Shown piece after piece: positions 7,495 through 16,173 of a stretch of DNA of 64,000 bases. The DNA lies in the NCBI GenBank assembly GCA_022648685.1, contig JALCMW010000007.1, positions 1 through 64,000 of the forward strand, in the 5' to 3' direction. The DNA comes from Bacteroidales bacterium (lineage in GTDB: Bacteria > Bacteroidota > Bacteroidia > Bacteroidales > UBA932). Each line of letters starts with the position of its first letter. Positions within the stretch are counted from its first letter, which is position 1. The notes beneath the pieces are model-generated. The model saw only the letters and a program-made list of their open reading frames with translations. It made no database searches and was not told the origin of the DNA. A program made the translations under genes and the position numbers.

Positions 7495-9369
7495 TTATTT
7501 TATAGTAATAACCGTTTTGACCATTGACCCTTTAGTAACAAATTCTATTTGTTTACAGTTACTCTTTTCACCATAATAATAAGAATATGGTTTTATCTCT
7601 TCTTTCCGATCCGAATCAATTTCTGCAGTAAAGGCAATTCTATCCGACAAAGTATGCCACAATTGTCTCATTCGCATCTCTTTCCCTTTACCAATAACAC
7701 GATCTACAACTATCCAATTCGCAATTCCTTTCTTTTTCATAACTGTCCTGTTCATTGCAATATTCCCCAAATAAGAGAAGCATTTAACCTTTCCGTTGAA
7801 TTCGTAAGTCCCATTATTATCAGTCAAAGAAACAAACTTTATTTTGGGAGGATAATACCAGACAAAACGAGGACCTTTCAGCATTTGATCGTAATTATCA
7901 AGCATAATAGTGTTATGAGATTCCGTCCCTCTGAAATATTTTTCAAGACATTCTTCCGTGTTATATTTATAAGAGCCACCATCTAACAGTACATTTTCCC
8001 CTTTGTACCAAACATCCATGTGAAATTCATCCGTGCACGGCCCGCTTCCATTAAAAGAGCCACAACGTATGAAAGTCAACATATCAGGTTCACGAATCAA
8101 ATAATAACCACTATTTTTAAAAGAGATCATTCCTTCTTGCTGTTTCAATAAAGCAAAAGACTTTCTGAAAGAAGGGACAGAATATCCTACCCACAAAGCA
8201 TCTTCAAAGTGTTCGCCATATAAAGAGCACCCTGTCAGTAATCCGTACAAAGCATCCAATTGCGGCCTGTAATCACGGTAATCGTTATTTGACAACGGGA
8301 AAAACAAAGCACCATCATTCGATCCGTAATTCGGCAAATATCCCGATAACATATCTTGACACTGATAAAGGAAATTCACCGAATTATATGCTTTCTCATA
8401 AACAAAATCGCTATACTTCTCTCCATTCCTATCTGCCAAAGCAATAGCCCATGTCATCAACTGAATCAAAACCCGGTGATAATTCATGCTATCCTGAATA
8501 AATGTTCCGTCATCAGCAATTTGATATGAAATCTCTTTTTCAAACCAACGCTTACCATTCTTTTTCCACTTGCCAGCATTCGGAAATTGCGGAAATAAAA
8601 GACCGATCAAATATAAGGTTAGAGTCTCGGTTATTGCATGATTATTACGAACAGCTATCCGGGAAAAATTGATATTTTTATATACATGGTCAATTTGCCA
8701 ATAAATCGAAGTTATAATCTTGTTCCATCTTCCTTCGGAAATAGAACTACTGTTTTTATAAAAATATAATGCGAATAACCAGTTCTGTACTCTTATGGAT
8801 ATCTCCTGACTGCACTTATAATTAGGGCCGCAATTCAACGGATTCTTATCTATCCAGTCAAGTATTTGGGAAATCACGAATTCAGAATGATCGGCATCAA
8901 AGTGATAATCATATCTAATTATCGTATATAAATAAGAAAACCGGGATTTCTCCCATACGAACTTTATATCTCCGGCAACTTTTGAAAAATCATCAATCTT
9001 AGTCCAATGCTTCCTGATATCATAATGGAAACCGGAATCTGGATTTGTCACCCAATCAAAATTTTCACCTAAATCATACCATTTTCTTCCGAAGAATTTT
9101 ATCTCGCCTTTCAGTATATGTTCAGCTTCGCTTTTTAATTTTCCGATCGGCTCCTTTGGAAAATTCAAATGTTCCCTATCAGCAAAGAAATACTTCGGCT
9201 CTCCAGCTTTCCAACTTTTCAAAGATGGCAACTCGATACGCGAAGGAGATACAGGAAATTTCCTGGTAAGGAATCCGCATTTCCTTTCAATTTCATACTT
9301 TGAACGAAAAAGAAGATACCTTGGACTCTTATGGATCAATAACAATAGATATTTTTTAACTAAGCTCAT
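7495..9369 (-). CDS. Heparinase II/III-like polysaccharide lyase
   Basis: This 624-residue protein has the two parts of heparinase II/III-type lyases. An alpha-helical toroid at about 90-370 carries the N-N-H motif at 242-244 and Y297-H298 in the D-S-M-N-Y-H-R-V-L block. A beta-sandwich at about 410-590 carries H450 in D-E-F-H-M-D-V-W-Y and L-L-D-G-G-S-Y-K-Y. Family members cleave uronic-acid polysaccharides by beta-elimination, which fits an operon that makes two uronic amino sugars. The N-terminus (MSLVKKYLLLLIHKSPRYLL) lacks a convincing signal peptide and cleavage site, so it may act in the cytoplasm or at the membrane. It overlaps the upstream propeller gene by 14 bases. Confidence 0.8.
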   Translation of the reverse strand: MSLVKKYLLLLIHKSPRYLLFRSKYEIERKCGFLTRKFPVSPSRIELPSLKSWKAGEPKYFFADREHLNFPKEPIGKLKSEAEHILKGEIKFFGRKWYDLGENFDWVTNPDSGFHYDIRKHWTKIDDFSKVAGDIKFVWEKSRFSYLYTIIRYDYHFDADHSEFVISQILDWIDKNPLNCGPNYKCSQEISIRVQNWLFALYFYKNSSSISEGRWNKIITSIYWQIDHVYKNINFSRIAVRNNHAITETLTLYLIGLLFPQFPNAGKWKKNGKRWFEKEISYQIADDGTFIQDSMNYHRVLIQLMTWAIALADRNGEKYSDFVYEKAYNSVNFLYQCQDMLSGYLPNYGSNDGALFFPLSNNDYRDYRPQLDALYGLLTGCSLYGEHFEDALWVGYSVPSFRKSFALLKQQEGMISFKNSGYYLIREPDMLTFIRCGSFNGSGPCTDEFHMDVWYKGENVLLDGGSYKYNTEECLEKYFRGTESHNTIMLDNYDQMLKGPRFVWYYPPKIKFVSLTDNNGTYEFNGKVKCFSYLGNIAMNRTVMKKKGIANWIVVDRVIGKGKEMRMRQLWHTLSDRIAFTAEIDSDRKEEIKPYSYYYGEKSNCKQIEFVTKGSMVKTVITIK

Positions 9370-10417
9370 CCAAATCTATCATAATGTTTTTGCCATCAAC
9401 ACCTTTGCATGCAACAGGATAGTACCATAATTTATTACTGAATTCCTGCCCACCGGGAAAAGTAATTGCGCCATATTGTAAGAGTTTCATTGGCCATATA
9501 TCTTTCTTATATTTCCTAACGATTTTTACAGAAAGATCTTTTTTATTAACAACGATAAGGTGCACATAATGGCTCTTTATACCATTGCCTAATTTTGTAG
9601 ACAATATAGCTTTAATCCCATTGCCTTCTGGTGATTCAACCGTGGTAGAGAAAACAAAATAATCCTTTGTCTCAGTTCCGTATATGCAACTGCCATTGAT
9701 TTCTGTTAAGATAGATTCTTTGCCATCTTCAGTAATAATATAAATATAATTATTTTTCTCCACAGAATCCGTCGCATAAATCAACCCATTTTCATAAGGA
9801 AAGCCGACTACCGTTCGATATCTTTGTTCACCAATAAAAACAGGCTCAATTTCAGACCAAGTTTTATTTGCAAGATAAATTCCCGCTACCTCTTCATTAT
9901 CTCCTGCAAAAATCCAAAATCTATCGTTCTCTTTATCAAAAATAATATTATGAATATGGCGGATAGTTCCAGAGGCAAATTTGTATATAATGTCCACCTT
10001 TAGGTCCTGCCCTATTCTATAGATATTGACATCTTTATGATTAACATTAGAACCATAATCGCCCCAATAAACGAATTGTCCGTCAGAACAAAAATTAAGT
10101 GTATCACTAAAACCTTCACGGCTAATCATGAGCTCCCTTATCTCTCTTGTAACAATATTAAAAACTAATGTCTTATGCAGAAAAGAAGTTATAAATAAAT
10201 CATTTGATAAACGAGCAATACATTTTGGTTCCAGTCTAAATAAGCGATTTAATAAACGATTCTTTGATAAAAGGACTTTTGAAAAAGGAAAAAGATTATT
10301 ATTAATAGTTGTTACATTATTATTTGGCTCTTTCTTATTTAATAAATAATAAGATAACCTCTTATAAGCTAAGAATAAATTTTCATCAATAATATAAGCG
10401 ATTTTATAATGTGTCAT
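9356..10417 (-). CDS. Predicted beta-propeller protein of unknown function
   Basis: I do not recognise this 353-residue protein as a named family. Its repeated four-strand pattern suggests a beta-propeller: a strand, an aromatic near a turn, then the next strand, as in F-V-Y-W-G-D-Y-G-S-N, F-W-I-F-A-G-D, G-L-I-Y-A-T-D-S and Y-F-V-F-S-T-T. There is no signal peptide or membrane segment. Its ATG overlaps the stop of the acyl carrier protein gene as ATGA, and its end overlaps the heparinase-like gene. That coupling suggests it works with one or both. Possible roles are glycoside hydrolase-like trimming, sugar binding or a scaffold. Confidence 0.6.
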   Translation of the reverse strand: MTHYKIAYIIDENLFLAYKRLSYYLLNKKEPNNNVTTINNNLFPFSKVLLSKNRLLNRLFRLEPKCIARLSNDLFITSFLHKTLVFNIVTREIRELMISREGFSDTLNFCSDGQFVYWGDYGSNVNHKDVNIYRIGQDLKVDIIYKFASGTIRHIHNIIFDKENDRFWIFAGDNEEVAGIYLANKTWSEIEPVFIGEQRYRTVVGFPYENGLIYATDSVEKNNYIYIITEDGKESILTEINGSCIYGTETKDYFVFSTTVESPEGNGIKAILSTKLGNGIKSHYVHLIVVNKKDLSVKIVRKYKKDIWPMKLLQYGAITFPGGQEFSNKLWYYPVACKGVDGKNIMIDLDELS

Positions 10418-10638
10418 TTTACACCTTTTGCCTTCAGTATTCTTATGATATCACTATATGATTTCATTTCGCTTATTTCTTCCGGTTCCAAAGAAATATT
10501 GAATGTATTTTCCAATTCAAGGACTAAATTTAATTGACGCAAAGAATCCCATTCCGGGCATGTATCCTGAGAACATGAAACATTAACATCTTTGGTCTCC
10601 AAAATAAGTTTCAGGATATTGATTATTTTTTGTTCCAT
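10414..10638 (-). CDS. Acyl carrier protein (free-standing)
   Basis: This 74-residue protein has the four-helix carrier fold. The phosphopantetheine attachment site is S33 in C-P-E-W-D-S-L-R-Q-L, matching the D-S-L pattern. Helix two (L-N-L-V-L-E-L-E-N-T-F) and the acidic E-P-E-E-I-S-E-M region follow as expected. It overlaps the 3' end of the FkbH-like gene by 16 bases and the start of the next gene by 4, so it is translationally tied to both. Its partners suggest it carries a small acyl unit made for capsule tailoring rather than fatty-acid synthesis. Confidence 0.88.
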   Translation of the reverse strand: MEQKIINILKLILETKDVNVSCSQDTCPEWDSLRQLNLVLELENTFNISLEPEEISEMKSYSDIIRILKAKGVK

Positions 10639-12212
10639 AATTTTATTGTATTATAATATGATTCAACTTTCAGATCTGCATTATCGAGATTTATAACATA
10701 ATTTTTTATTCCTTCAGCAGTCTCAGAAATACAAGTGAAACCGCACTTCTCATAAAAATCCTTAACCTGTACATTTTTGGCTGTAGGGATATACTGTGCC
10801 TTCACTTCTTTAATTCCTTGTTCCTTCATGGAATTCAAAATAGTTTTAATAAAAGCCCTTTCAATACCTTTCCCAAGAATTCGGCAACTTAGTAATAAAG
10901 AATCTATTTCATTACCATTAAAAATGATGCAACCGGTTATTCCATTATCACCAAACTTGTCTGAGACGCTTATACAATACACTTTGCAACCATTAGCCAA
11001 TTTTTCGTTGATATCAACATCGGTATATCGTTTGGTTGTCAAATTAAATTGATTTGTCTTTTGGGTCATTTGAGCAATCCTGGGAATATTAAATTCGTCC
11101 GCAGCCGAGATGATAATCTTAATATCCAAGCTTTCCAGGAATTTATTAAAGTCAGTAAAACTCTTCTCCGCCTGAACACGTAAAGCATTAGCCTTGTACT
11201 GCTTCGTTTTATTTCTATCCTCTTTTGTTATAGAATAGACTTTAAAATAGCTATCCACAACGGACTTAAAAAATACCGGCAATTCGTATGGCTGTTCAGG
11301 AAAATCAGGAACAGCTATCATAGGAAAAGATTGTTTTACCAATTCTCTTTCAGTGGGATTATCGTCAATAAAGACAAAACTATCAAGACCGATATTCAAT
11401 TCTTCAGCAAGTTCCCTAATATTAGTAGCTTTATCATTCCAATTGATACGATAGGCAGCAAAATGCTCTTTTCTTAATACAATAAATGGATTCTTCTCCC
11501 AAACATCAAAGACATCCTGTTCATTATTTTTACTGCAAACAGTCAAAATGACACCATATTTACTTAAATTAAGTAACGCCTCCTGAAAATAAAGAAAAGC
11601 TTTACCAGGATAATCACCACCTATTTTTATCCCATCTATTCCGTCTTCTCCGAGTACGCCCCCCCAAAGAGTGTTATCCAAATCAAGGACAATACATTTC
11701 TTTCTCTTCAGGTCTATCTCATTAAGTTTTTGTTTAAACCAAGTCTGGAAAGGTTTAAGGAGTCTTGGACTCAGGCCCATTTGAGAGATAAAATAAAATT
11801 TCCAATCTATCAATTCGGATTCCCGATACTGTCGATAAAAATCACGGATATCAATAACTTTCAGATTGGGGTATTTTTGTTCTGCATCAAATAAAAAATT
11901 ATTGTAATCGGAAATAACCGAAGCCAACCTGAAATCATCATCGGAAAACACAACCGAATACAGATCATCTATTGTTAATGCAATAAACGGTTTATTTTTA
12001 TCTATTCTTTCAAGTACGAAAGATAACTTTTGAATATATGATTTAATCTCACTTACAAGATTTGATAAATCATATTTTATCGGAATTTGATAAAACCATA
12101 AATAGCCATCAACATCCGAAGGGATATATGAAATATCGTCATATCCGGAAAAAGAATAACCTTTCGGAAAGAATATTTCGATCGTATTATTTCTAAAAAT
12201 GAAGTAATTCAT
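10623..12212 (-). CDS. FkbH-like protein: HAD-IIIC domain plus GNAT domain
   Basis: FkbH-type enzymes take 1,3-bisphosphoglycerate, remove a phosphate and load a glyceryl unit on an acyl carrier protein. The HAD domain is clear. Motif I is V-L-D-L-D-N-T-L-W-G-G, around D177 and D179 from the ATG at 12212. S-K-N-N-E-Q comes next (motif II/III region), and F-V-F-I-D-D-N-P-T-E-R-E is the acidic motif. About 170 N-terminal residues form the usual FkbH leader region. The C-terminus from about 370 is a GNAT fold with F-G-D-N-G-I-T-G and S-C-R-I-L-G-K-G. I prefer the ATG at 12212 to the GTG at 12218. The adjacent acyl carrier protein gene is the expected partner. The acyl unit itself is inferred. 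Confidence 0.85.
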   Translation of the reverse strand: MNYFIFRNNTIEIFFPKGYSFSGYDDISYIPSDVDGYLWFYQIPIKYDLSNLVSEIKSYIQKLSFVLERIDKNKPFIALTIDDLYSVVFSDDDFRLASVISDYNNFLFDAEQKYPNLKVIDIRDFYRQYRESELIDWKFYFISQMGLSPRLLKPFQTWFKQKLNEIDLKRKKCIVLDLDNTLWGGVLGEDGIDGIKIGGDYPGKAFLYFQEALLNLSKYGVILTVCSKNNEQDVFDVWEKNPFIVLRKEHFAAYRINWNDKATNIRELAEELNIGLDSFVFIDDNPTERELVKQSFPMIAVPDFPEQPYELPVFFKSVVDSYFKVYSITKEDRNKTKQYKANALRVQAEKSFTDFNKFLESLDIKIIISAADEFNIPRIAQMTQKTNQFNLTTKRYTDVDINEKLANGCKVYCISVSDKFGDNGITGCIIFNGNEIDSLLLSCRILGKGIERAFIKTILNSMKEQGIKEVKAQYIPTAKNVQVKDFYEKCGFTCISETAEGIKNYVINLDNADLKVESYYNTIKLWNKK

Positions 12213-12214
12213 AA

Positions 12215-12616
12215 TCACTCTTCTAAAAGTTCAATTAAACCCACATCTTTATTAAAGAGAAAACAAATCTTTTTATTCTCAATAGCTAAAGCCCGGACTG
12301 GCATATTAATAAGCACAAAATGAAGTTTCTTCAAATCTGCAATAGCTTGATTAATCTCATCAACTTCATAGCAAAAATGATATGGCATGACGCCATTTTT
12401 TTTCAAAATCTTGTTTACTGGAGACGTCTCATCTTTCGGTGCCAACAATTCAATTTTAGGCATCCCGTCTTTAGTCAAAAAGCTGATATATACATTTTGA
12501 ACCGGATCATAAACAGTATTTGTTTTACTATATCCAGCACTAATATAATACTTTGCAGTTGAATCAATATCAAAAACCGCTATGCCAATATGATGAAATT
12601 TAAAATATGATAACAT
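12215..12616 (-). CDS. VOC-family (glyoxalase/epimerase-fold) protein
   Basis: This 133-residue protein has two beta-alpha-beta-beta-beta modules of the vicinal-oxygen-chelate fold. It opens with F-H-H-I-G-I-A-V-F-D-I, whose first His is a usual metal ligand. The middle carries I-E-L-L-A-P, with a Glu ligand. The second module starts M-P-Y-H-F-C-Y-E-V-D, a third ligand position, and ends with V-G-L-I-E-L-L-E, the fourth. This resembles methylmalonyl-CoA epimerase-type members, so it might epimerise or otherwise modify an acyl thioester. Its setting between an acyltransferase and FkbH/ACP supports a carrier-bound acyl substrate. That is an inference from context. It lies 3 bases downstream of the acyltransferase gene. 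Confidence 0.78.
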   Translation of the reverse strand: MLSYFKFHHIGIAVFDIDSTAKYYISAGYSKTNTVYDPVQNVYISFLTKDGMPKIELLAPKDETSPVNKILKKNGVMPYHFCYEVDEINQAIADLKKLHFVLINMPVRALAIENKKICFLFNKDVGLIELLEE

Positions 12617-12619
12617 TGC

Positions 12620-13579
12620 TTATTTAAAATAAGGATATCCGTTTTTATTCCTTTTACGAAAAAATGACACATATTCTTGAGCATCATCTATACATAATGG
12701 GATTGCCCCTTTTATCATAGTCCTTTTGTATATTCCAGCTTTAGTAAGATCATAATTCATATGCTTTTCTGCTAAATATAACATCCCCCATTCCGGTTTA
12801 CGTTCTTTTACAACAATACGATGAATACTGCCATCATCATTCACTAAATCAAATTTTCTTAATCGAAACCACTCATAATCTGGCCAATGCCAATCGCCAA
12901 AAGCTTCTTCAGCAACATGAAGCATAGAATTATAATGTTCAAGATCGACTCCAAGTCCAATAACTTTTGCTTTATTATCATAACAAAATTTCCAAGATGA
13001 ATTTGGCCCACTAGGAGATGGCGTTTCTCCATCTATATTATGTTCCATCATAGCTTTTGCCAATGGTCCGATTGCTACCATAGTATTAATTGGATGCGGG
13101 CTTACAATACTATTTCTATAACGGACTAAGGTAAAAGATAAAATACCTGTATTAATTGGAGTCCTCTTTTTGTCATACCTACATACAATATCATTGACAT
13201 CTTGGCCAATTCGATCTTTCCCATTCTTTATTTCTTTATAAGAACGTATAGCTGGCATTGCTAGTGTTCCTGTATCACCTATAATATCAAGCAATTTGTC
13301 AATAATCTCTTTGGGGCTTAAACCTGTGCATTTAAGCATATCATAAGAAGAATGAACTATTATTAATGAACCTTTTTTTATACCATTACACTTAAGGAAA
13401 TCAATGATCTCATCAAAATCAACATGAATAGCATCTTTTGATACTTTATCAATATGCTTAAAAGGATTAAATTTGCTGAAATACTTTACATTGTGCCAAT
13501 ATAGTTGTCTCATTTTAACTTCAATCCTAGGAGATATCATTACAATTTTTGTATAAATTATCGTAATTAGTTTTTTCAT
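12620..13579 (-). CDS. AAC(3)-family N-acyltransferase
   Basis: The family (antibiotic N3-acetyltransferase fold) transfers acyl groups from CoA to amino groups. This 319-residue member shows the start of the fold at about 69-110 (K-G-S-L-I-I-V-H-S-S-Y, then G-D-T-G-T-L-A-M-P). The R-T-P-I-N-T-G block precedes S-P-H-P-I-N-T-M-V-A-I-G, where H162 sits in the conserved active-site position. About 60 extra N-terminal residues come before the fold. In capsule clusters such proteins are better read as sugar N-acyltransferases than resistance enzymes. Here the carrier-protein cassette next door could supply the acyl donor. It is the first gene of the four-gene cassette. Confidence 0.82.
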   Translation of the reverse strand: MKKLITIIYTKIVMISPRIEVKMRQLYWHNVKYFSKFNPFKHIDKVSKDAIHVDFDEIIDFLKCNGIKKGSLIIVHSSYDMLKCTGLSPKEIIDKLLDIIGDTGTLAMPAIRSYKEIKNGKDRIGQDVNDIVCRYDKKRTPINTGILSFTLVRYRNSIVSPHPINTMVAIGPLAKAMMEHNIDGETPSPSGPNSSWKFCYDNKAKVIGLGVDLEHYNSMLHVAEEAFGDWHWPDYEWFRLRKFDLVNDDGSIHRIVVKERKPEWGMLYLAEKHMNYDLTKAGIYKRTMIKGAIPLCIDDAQEYVSFFRKRNKNGYPYFK

Positions 13580-13739
13580 AAGTAATTAGTCTTTATAAGG
13601 AGATATTGATTTTTTACTAAGCTCATCACTTGATAATAAATATGACATTTATTTTATTTCTGTTAATTGGGGGGATAACACTCATTTATAAAATCAAAAC
13701 AAAGATTTTCACACTAATATTAAATCAAATAATTATTAA

Positions 13740-14897
13740 TTACGATATTCCTATTGATTTTTTTGCAATAACTGAATACCTGAAATATTTAGCAGCATCT
13801 TTAGAAAGATTTTTTAATTTATAATATTTATCCGTAAATATTAAAGATTGAATAACATTTTGCAATTCATCATCATTGTCATCTTCGCCTTTTATGAAAA
13901 TGCAATTTCCATTAACATCTACTTGTGTCATACCTTCCCACTTTTTGAACACACACGGCTTTCCGAGTCCAACGGATTGTTCCCATAATGTAGAATGAGT
14001 CCCTGGAAAACAACACAAATCCGCACATGAAAGATATTGCATTACTTCATCTGCATTGCACCAGCCAACAAAATGAATATTCGAGTTATTTTGATATGGT
14101 TTTAACGCCTCTTTCATTTCCGGCGTAATCATACCAAACACTATTATATGAACTCTATTATCAAGATTACATTGAATTGATAGGAGATGATCAATCCTTT
14201 TCCGTTTATCCAATTTGCCGCCAGTAACAATTATGAATGAATCGGGTTCTATTTTAAGACGGTCTCCAATTCGCTTACGAATAGAATGAAAATCTGACGG
14301 TATATTTTCATCATCAATACCTAATGGTAAATACTCAATCTTTTCAGCCGAAATATGATACATATCCTTTAAAAATTGACATCTAATTGGTGTAACGCCA
14401 TAAATCTTAGTAGAATATGGCTCTAATATTTGAGCACAATGACGCCATATAGTCCGATTTACTAACATTTTTATAGGAGTTCTTGCACTATTTATATAGT
14501 CCGAATGACTATCACAATATAATTTCACGATCGGATTCTTTTTTAGATATCTTACGACAACTCTTGCATCACAAAAACTTAGTCCATGGCAAAATATTAG
14601 ATCCGGCTTTTCTTTTTGAAGCGTACTATATGTGTGATTATAAATACGCAAACGTCGATATAATTTTTTTAATAATCCTTTTTTATAATCTAACCGAATA
14701 ACTTTGCAACCCTCAGGCGTATAATATGTCGAGCCTTTTTCAAGTAAACAGGGAACACCTTCCGCATCTTTGGAAACCAATGAGGCAATCATAGTTACAT
14801 CATAACCCATTTTCTTATGATACTTAATTAGTAAGTTTTCTTGATAAGAATAATTGTCAATAAAAAAACTGCTTAAGCAAAGATGTACAATTTTCAT
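13740..14897 (-). CDS. Glycosyltransferase family 4
   Basis: This 385-residue protein has the GT-B layout. The N-terminus I-V-H-L-C-L-S-S-F-F-I-D-N-Y-S-Y-Q-E-N is the acceptor-domain start. The donor-domain signals are V-T-G-G-K-L-D-K-R-K-R, then F-V-G-W-C-N-A-D-E-V, and F-P-G-T-H-S-T-L-W-E-Q-S-V-G-L-G-K-P, where the glutamate falls in the E-x7-E position. It is soluble and AT-rich. A gap of 160 bases separates it from the acyltransferase gene downstream. Donor and linkage are not evident. Confidence 0.83.
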   Translation of the reverse strand: MKIVHLCLSSFFIDNYSYQENLLIKYHKKMGYDVTMIASLVSKDAEGVPCLLEKGSTYYTPEGCKVIRLDYKKGLLKKLYRRLRIYNHTYSTLQKEKPDLIFCHGLSFCDARVVVRYLKKNPIVKLYCDSHSDYINSARTPIKMLVNRTIWRHCAQILEPYSTKIYGVTPIRCQFLKDMYHISAEKIEYLPLGIDDENIPSDFHSIRKRIGDRLKIEPDSFIIVTGGKLDKRKRIDHLLSIQCNLDNRVHIIVFGMITPEMKEALKPYQNNSNIHFVGWCNADEVMQYLSCADLCCFPGTHSTLWEQSVGLGKPCVFKKWEGMTQVDVNGNCIFIKGEDDNDDELQNVIQSLIFTDKYYKLKNLSKDAAKYFRYSVIAKKSIGIS

Positions 14898-14907
14898 TAT
14901 CTAATTA

Positions 14908-16173
14908 TTATAGCCTTCCGTCAATCATATCCCGAGGAAGAATTCCCTTAACATCATATATGACACCATCTTCTTTTACTAAATCCCGCACATTAAATTT
15001 AAGAAATTCATTGTGCGCAACACATAGAATAGCCATATCGAATTTTTCTTTCGGTACTTTATTAACAATATCAATTTTATACGCATTTTTGACTTTGGCA
15101 GCATTTGCCCATGGATCAAATACCACAATATTATTAGTATATTCTGACAACGTGTGATATATATCAACAACTTTTGTATTGCGGATATCCGGACAATTTT
15201 CTTTAAACGTAATGCCTAAAAGAAGAATCTTAGAATCTTTTACAACAAGGCCCTTTTTATTCATACATTTTATTGCCTGTTCAGCTACATAAGCACCCAT
15301 ACCATCATTTAAACGCCTCGCTGAGAACATTACTCGAGGAAGTACCCCGTATACTTGTGCTTTTTGAATTAAATAATATGGATCAACGCTAATGCAATGC
15401 CCACCGACAAGGCCTGGATTCAATTTTATAAAATTCCATTTTGAAGAAGCTGCTTCAATAACATCATGGGTATCTATCCCCATAGCATTAAAAATCTTTG
15501 CCAACTCATTCATAAATGCTATATTAACATCTCTTTGTGAATTCTCAATAATTTTAGAAGCTTCAGCAACCTTTATCGAAGGAGCTTTATGTGTCCCGTT
15601 AACCAATACAGAATTATAAATACCATCAATAATATCAGCAACTTCAGGTGTAGAGCCAGAAGTTACTTTTTTGATCTTTTCAACAGTATGTTCCTTATCG
15701 CCAGGATTAATTCTCTCTGGGCTATAACCGGCAAAGAAATCCACATTGAACTTCAGTCCGGAAACTTTTTCAACGACCGGAAGACACTCCTCTTCCGTCA
15801 CCCCCGGATAAACAGTAGACTCATATACAACAATATCACCTTTCGATATGACTTTGCCAACAGTTTCACTCGCCCCCCAAAGAGGTCTCAGGTCAGGACG
15901 ATTATTTTCATCAACAGGAGTAGGAACCGCCACAATATAAAAATTACAATTTCTAATTTTCTCTAAATCTGTCGTACATACTAATCCTTGTTCAATCGCA
16001 TGCTTGAGAAGGTCATCACTTACTTCAAGAGTCGCATCGTGTCCAGCCGTTAAAGCATCAACACGTTCTTTATTCATATCATATCCTATGGTTTTATATT
16101 TCGTCGAAAAAAGTCTAGCCAAAGGAAGGCCCACATAGCCAAGGCCTATTACTGCAATTTTTATTTCTTTCAT
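14908..16173 (-). CDS. UDP-N-acetylhexosamine 6-dehydrogenase (TviB/WbpO-type)
   Basis: This 421-residue enzyme, counted from the ATG at 16173, should oxidise C6 of a UDP-N-acetylhexosamine twice to the uronic acid, using NAD. It has the Rossmann loop G-L-G-Y-V-G-L-P at 10-17, the substrate-site block E-S-T-V-Y-P-G at 118-124, K207 in V-A-E-A-S-K-I-I-E, and the catalytic cysteine C260 in G-G-H-C-I-S-V-D-P-Y-Y-L. The details (S-P-E-R-I-N-P-G-D) match the TviB/WbpO group, usually acting on UDP-GalNAc or UDP-GlcNAc, rather than the WecC group. Its ATG overlaps the TGA of the deacetylase gene. It is a second, different dehydrogenase beside WecC in this operon. Confidence 0.88.
   Translation of the reverse strand: MKEIKIAVIGLGYVGLPLARLFSTKYKTIGYDMNKERVDALTAGHDATLEVSDDLLKHAIEQGLVCTTDLEKIRNCNFYIVAVPTPVDENNRPDLRPLWGASETVGKVISKGDIVVYESTVYPGVTEEECLPVVEKVSGLKFNVDFFAGYSPERINPGDKEHTVEKIKKVTSGSTPEVADIIDGIYNSVLVNGTHKAPSIKVAEASKIIENSQRDVNIAFMNELAKIFNAMGIDTHDVIEAASSKWNFIKLNPGLVGGHCISVDPYYLIQKAQVYGVLPRVMFSARRLNDGMGAYVAEQAIKCMNKKGLVVKDSKILLLGITFKENCPDIRNTKVVDIYHTLSEYTNNIVVFDPWANAAKVKNAYKIDIVNKVPKEKFDMAILCVAHNEFLKFNVRDLVKEDGVIYDVKGILPRDMIDGRL

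Noticed and set aside
12620..13579. Aminoglycoside resistance gene
   Set aside because: The AAC(3) fold is shared with sugar acyltransferases. The setting inside a capsule operon beside an ACP and an FkbH-like gene makes a resistance role unlikely.
13630..13824. Small hydrophobic plus-strand frame (64 residues) in the gap before a glycosyltransferase end
   Set aside because: It is AT-rich by composition and overlaps the C-terminal coding end of the minus-strand glycosyltransferase, so chance is likelier than a real small membrane protein.
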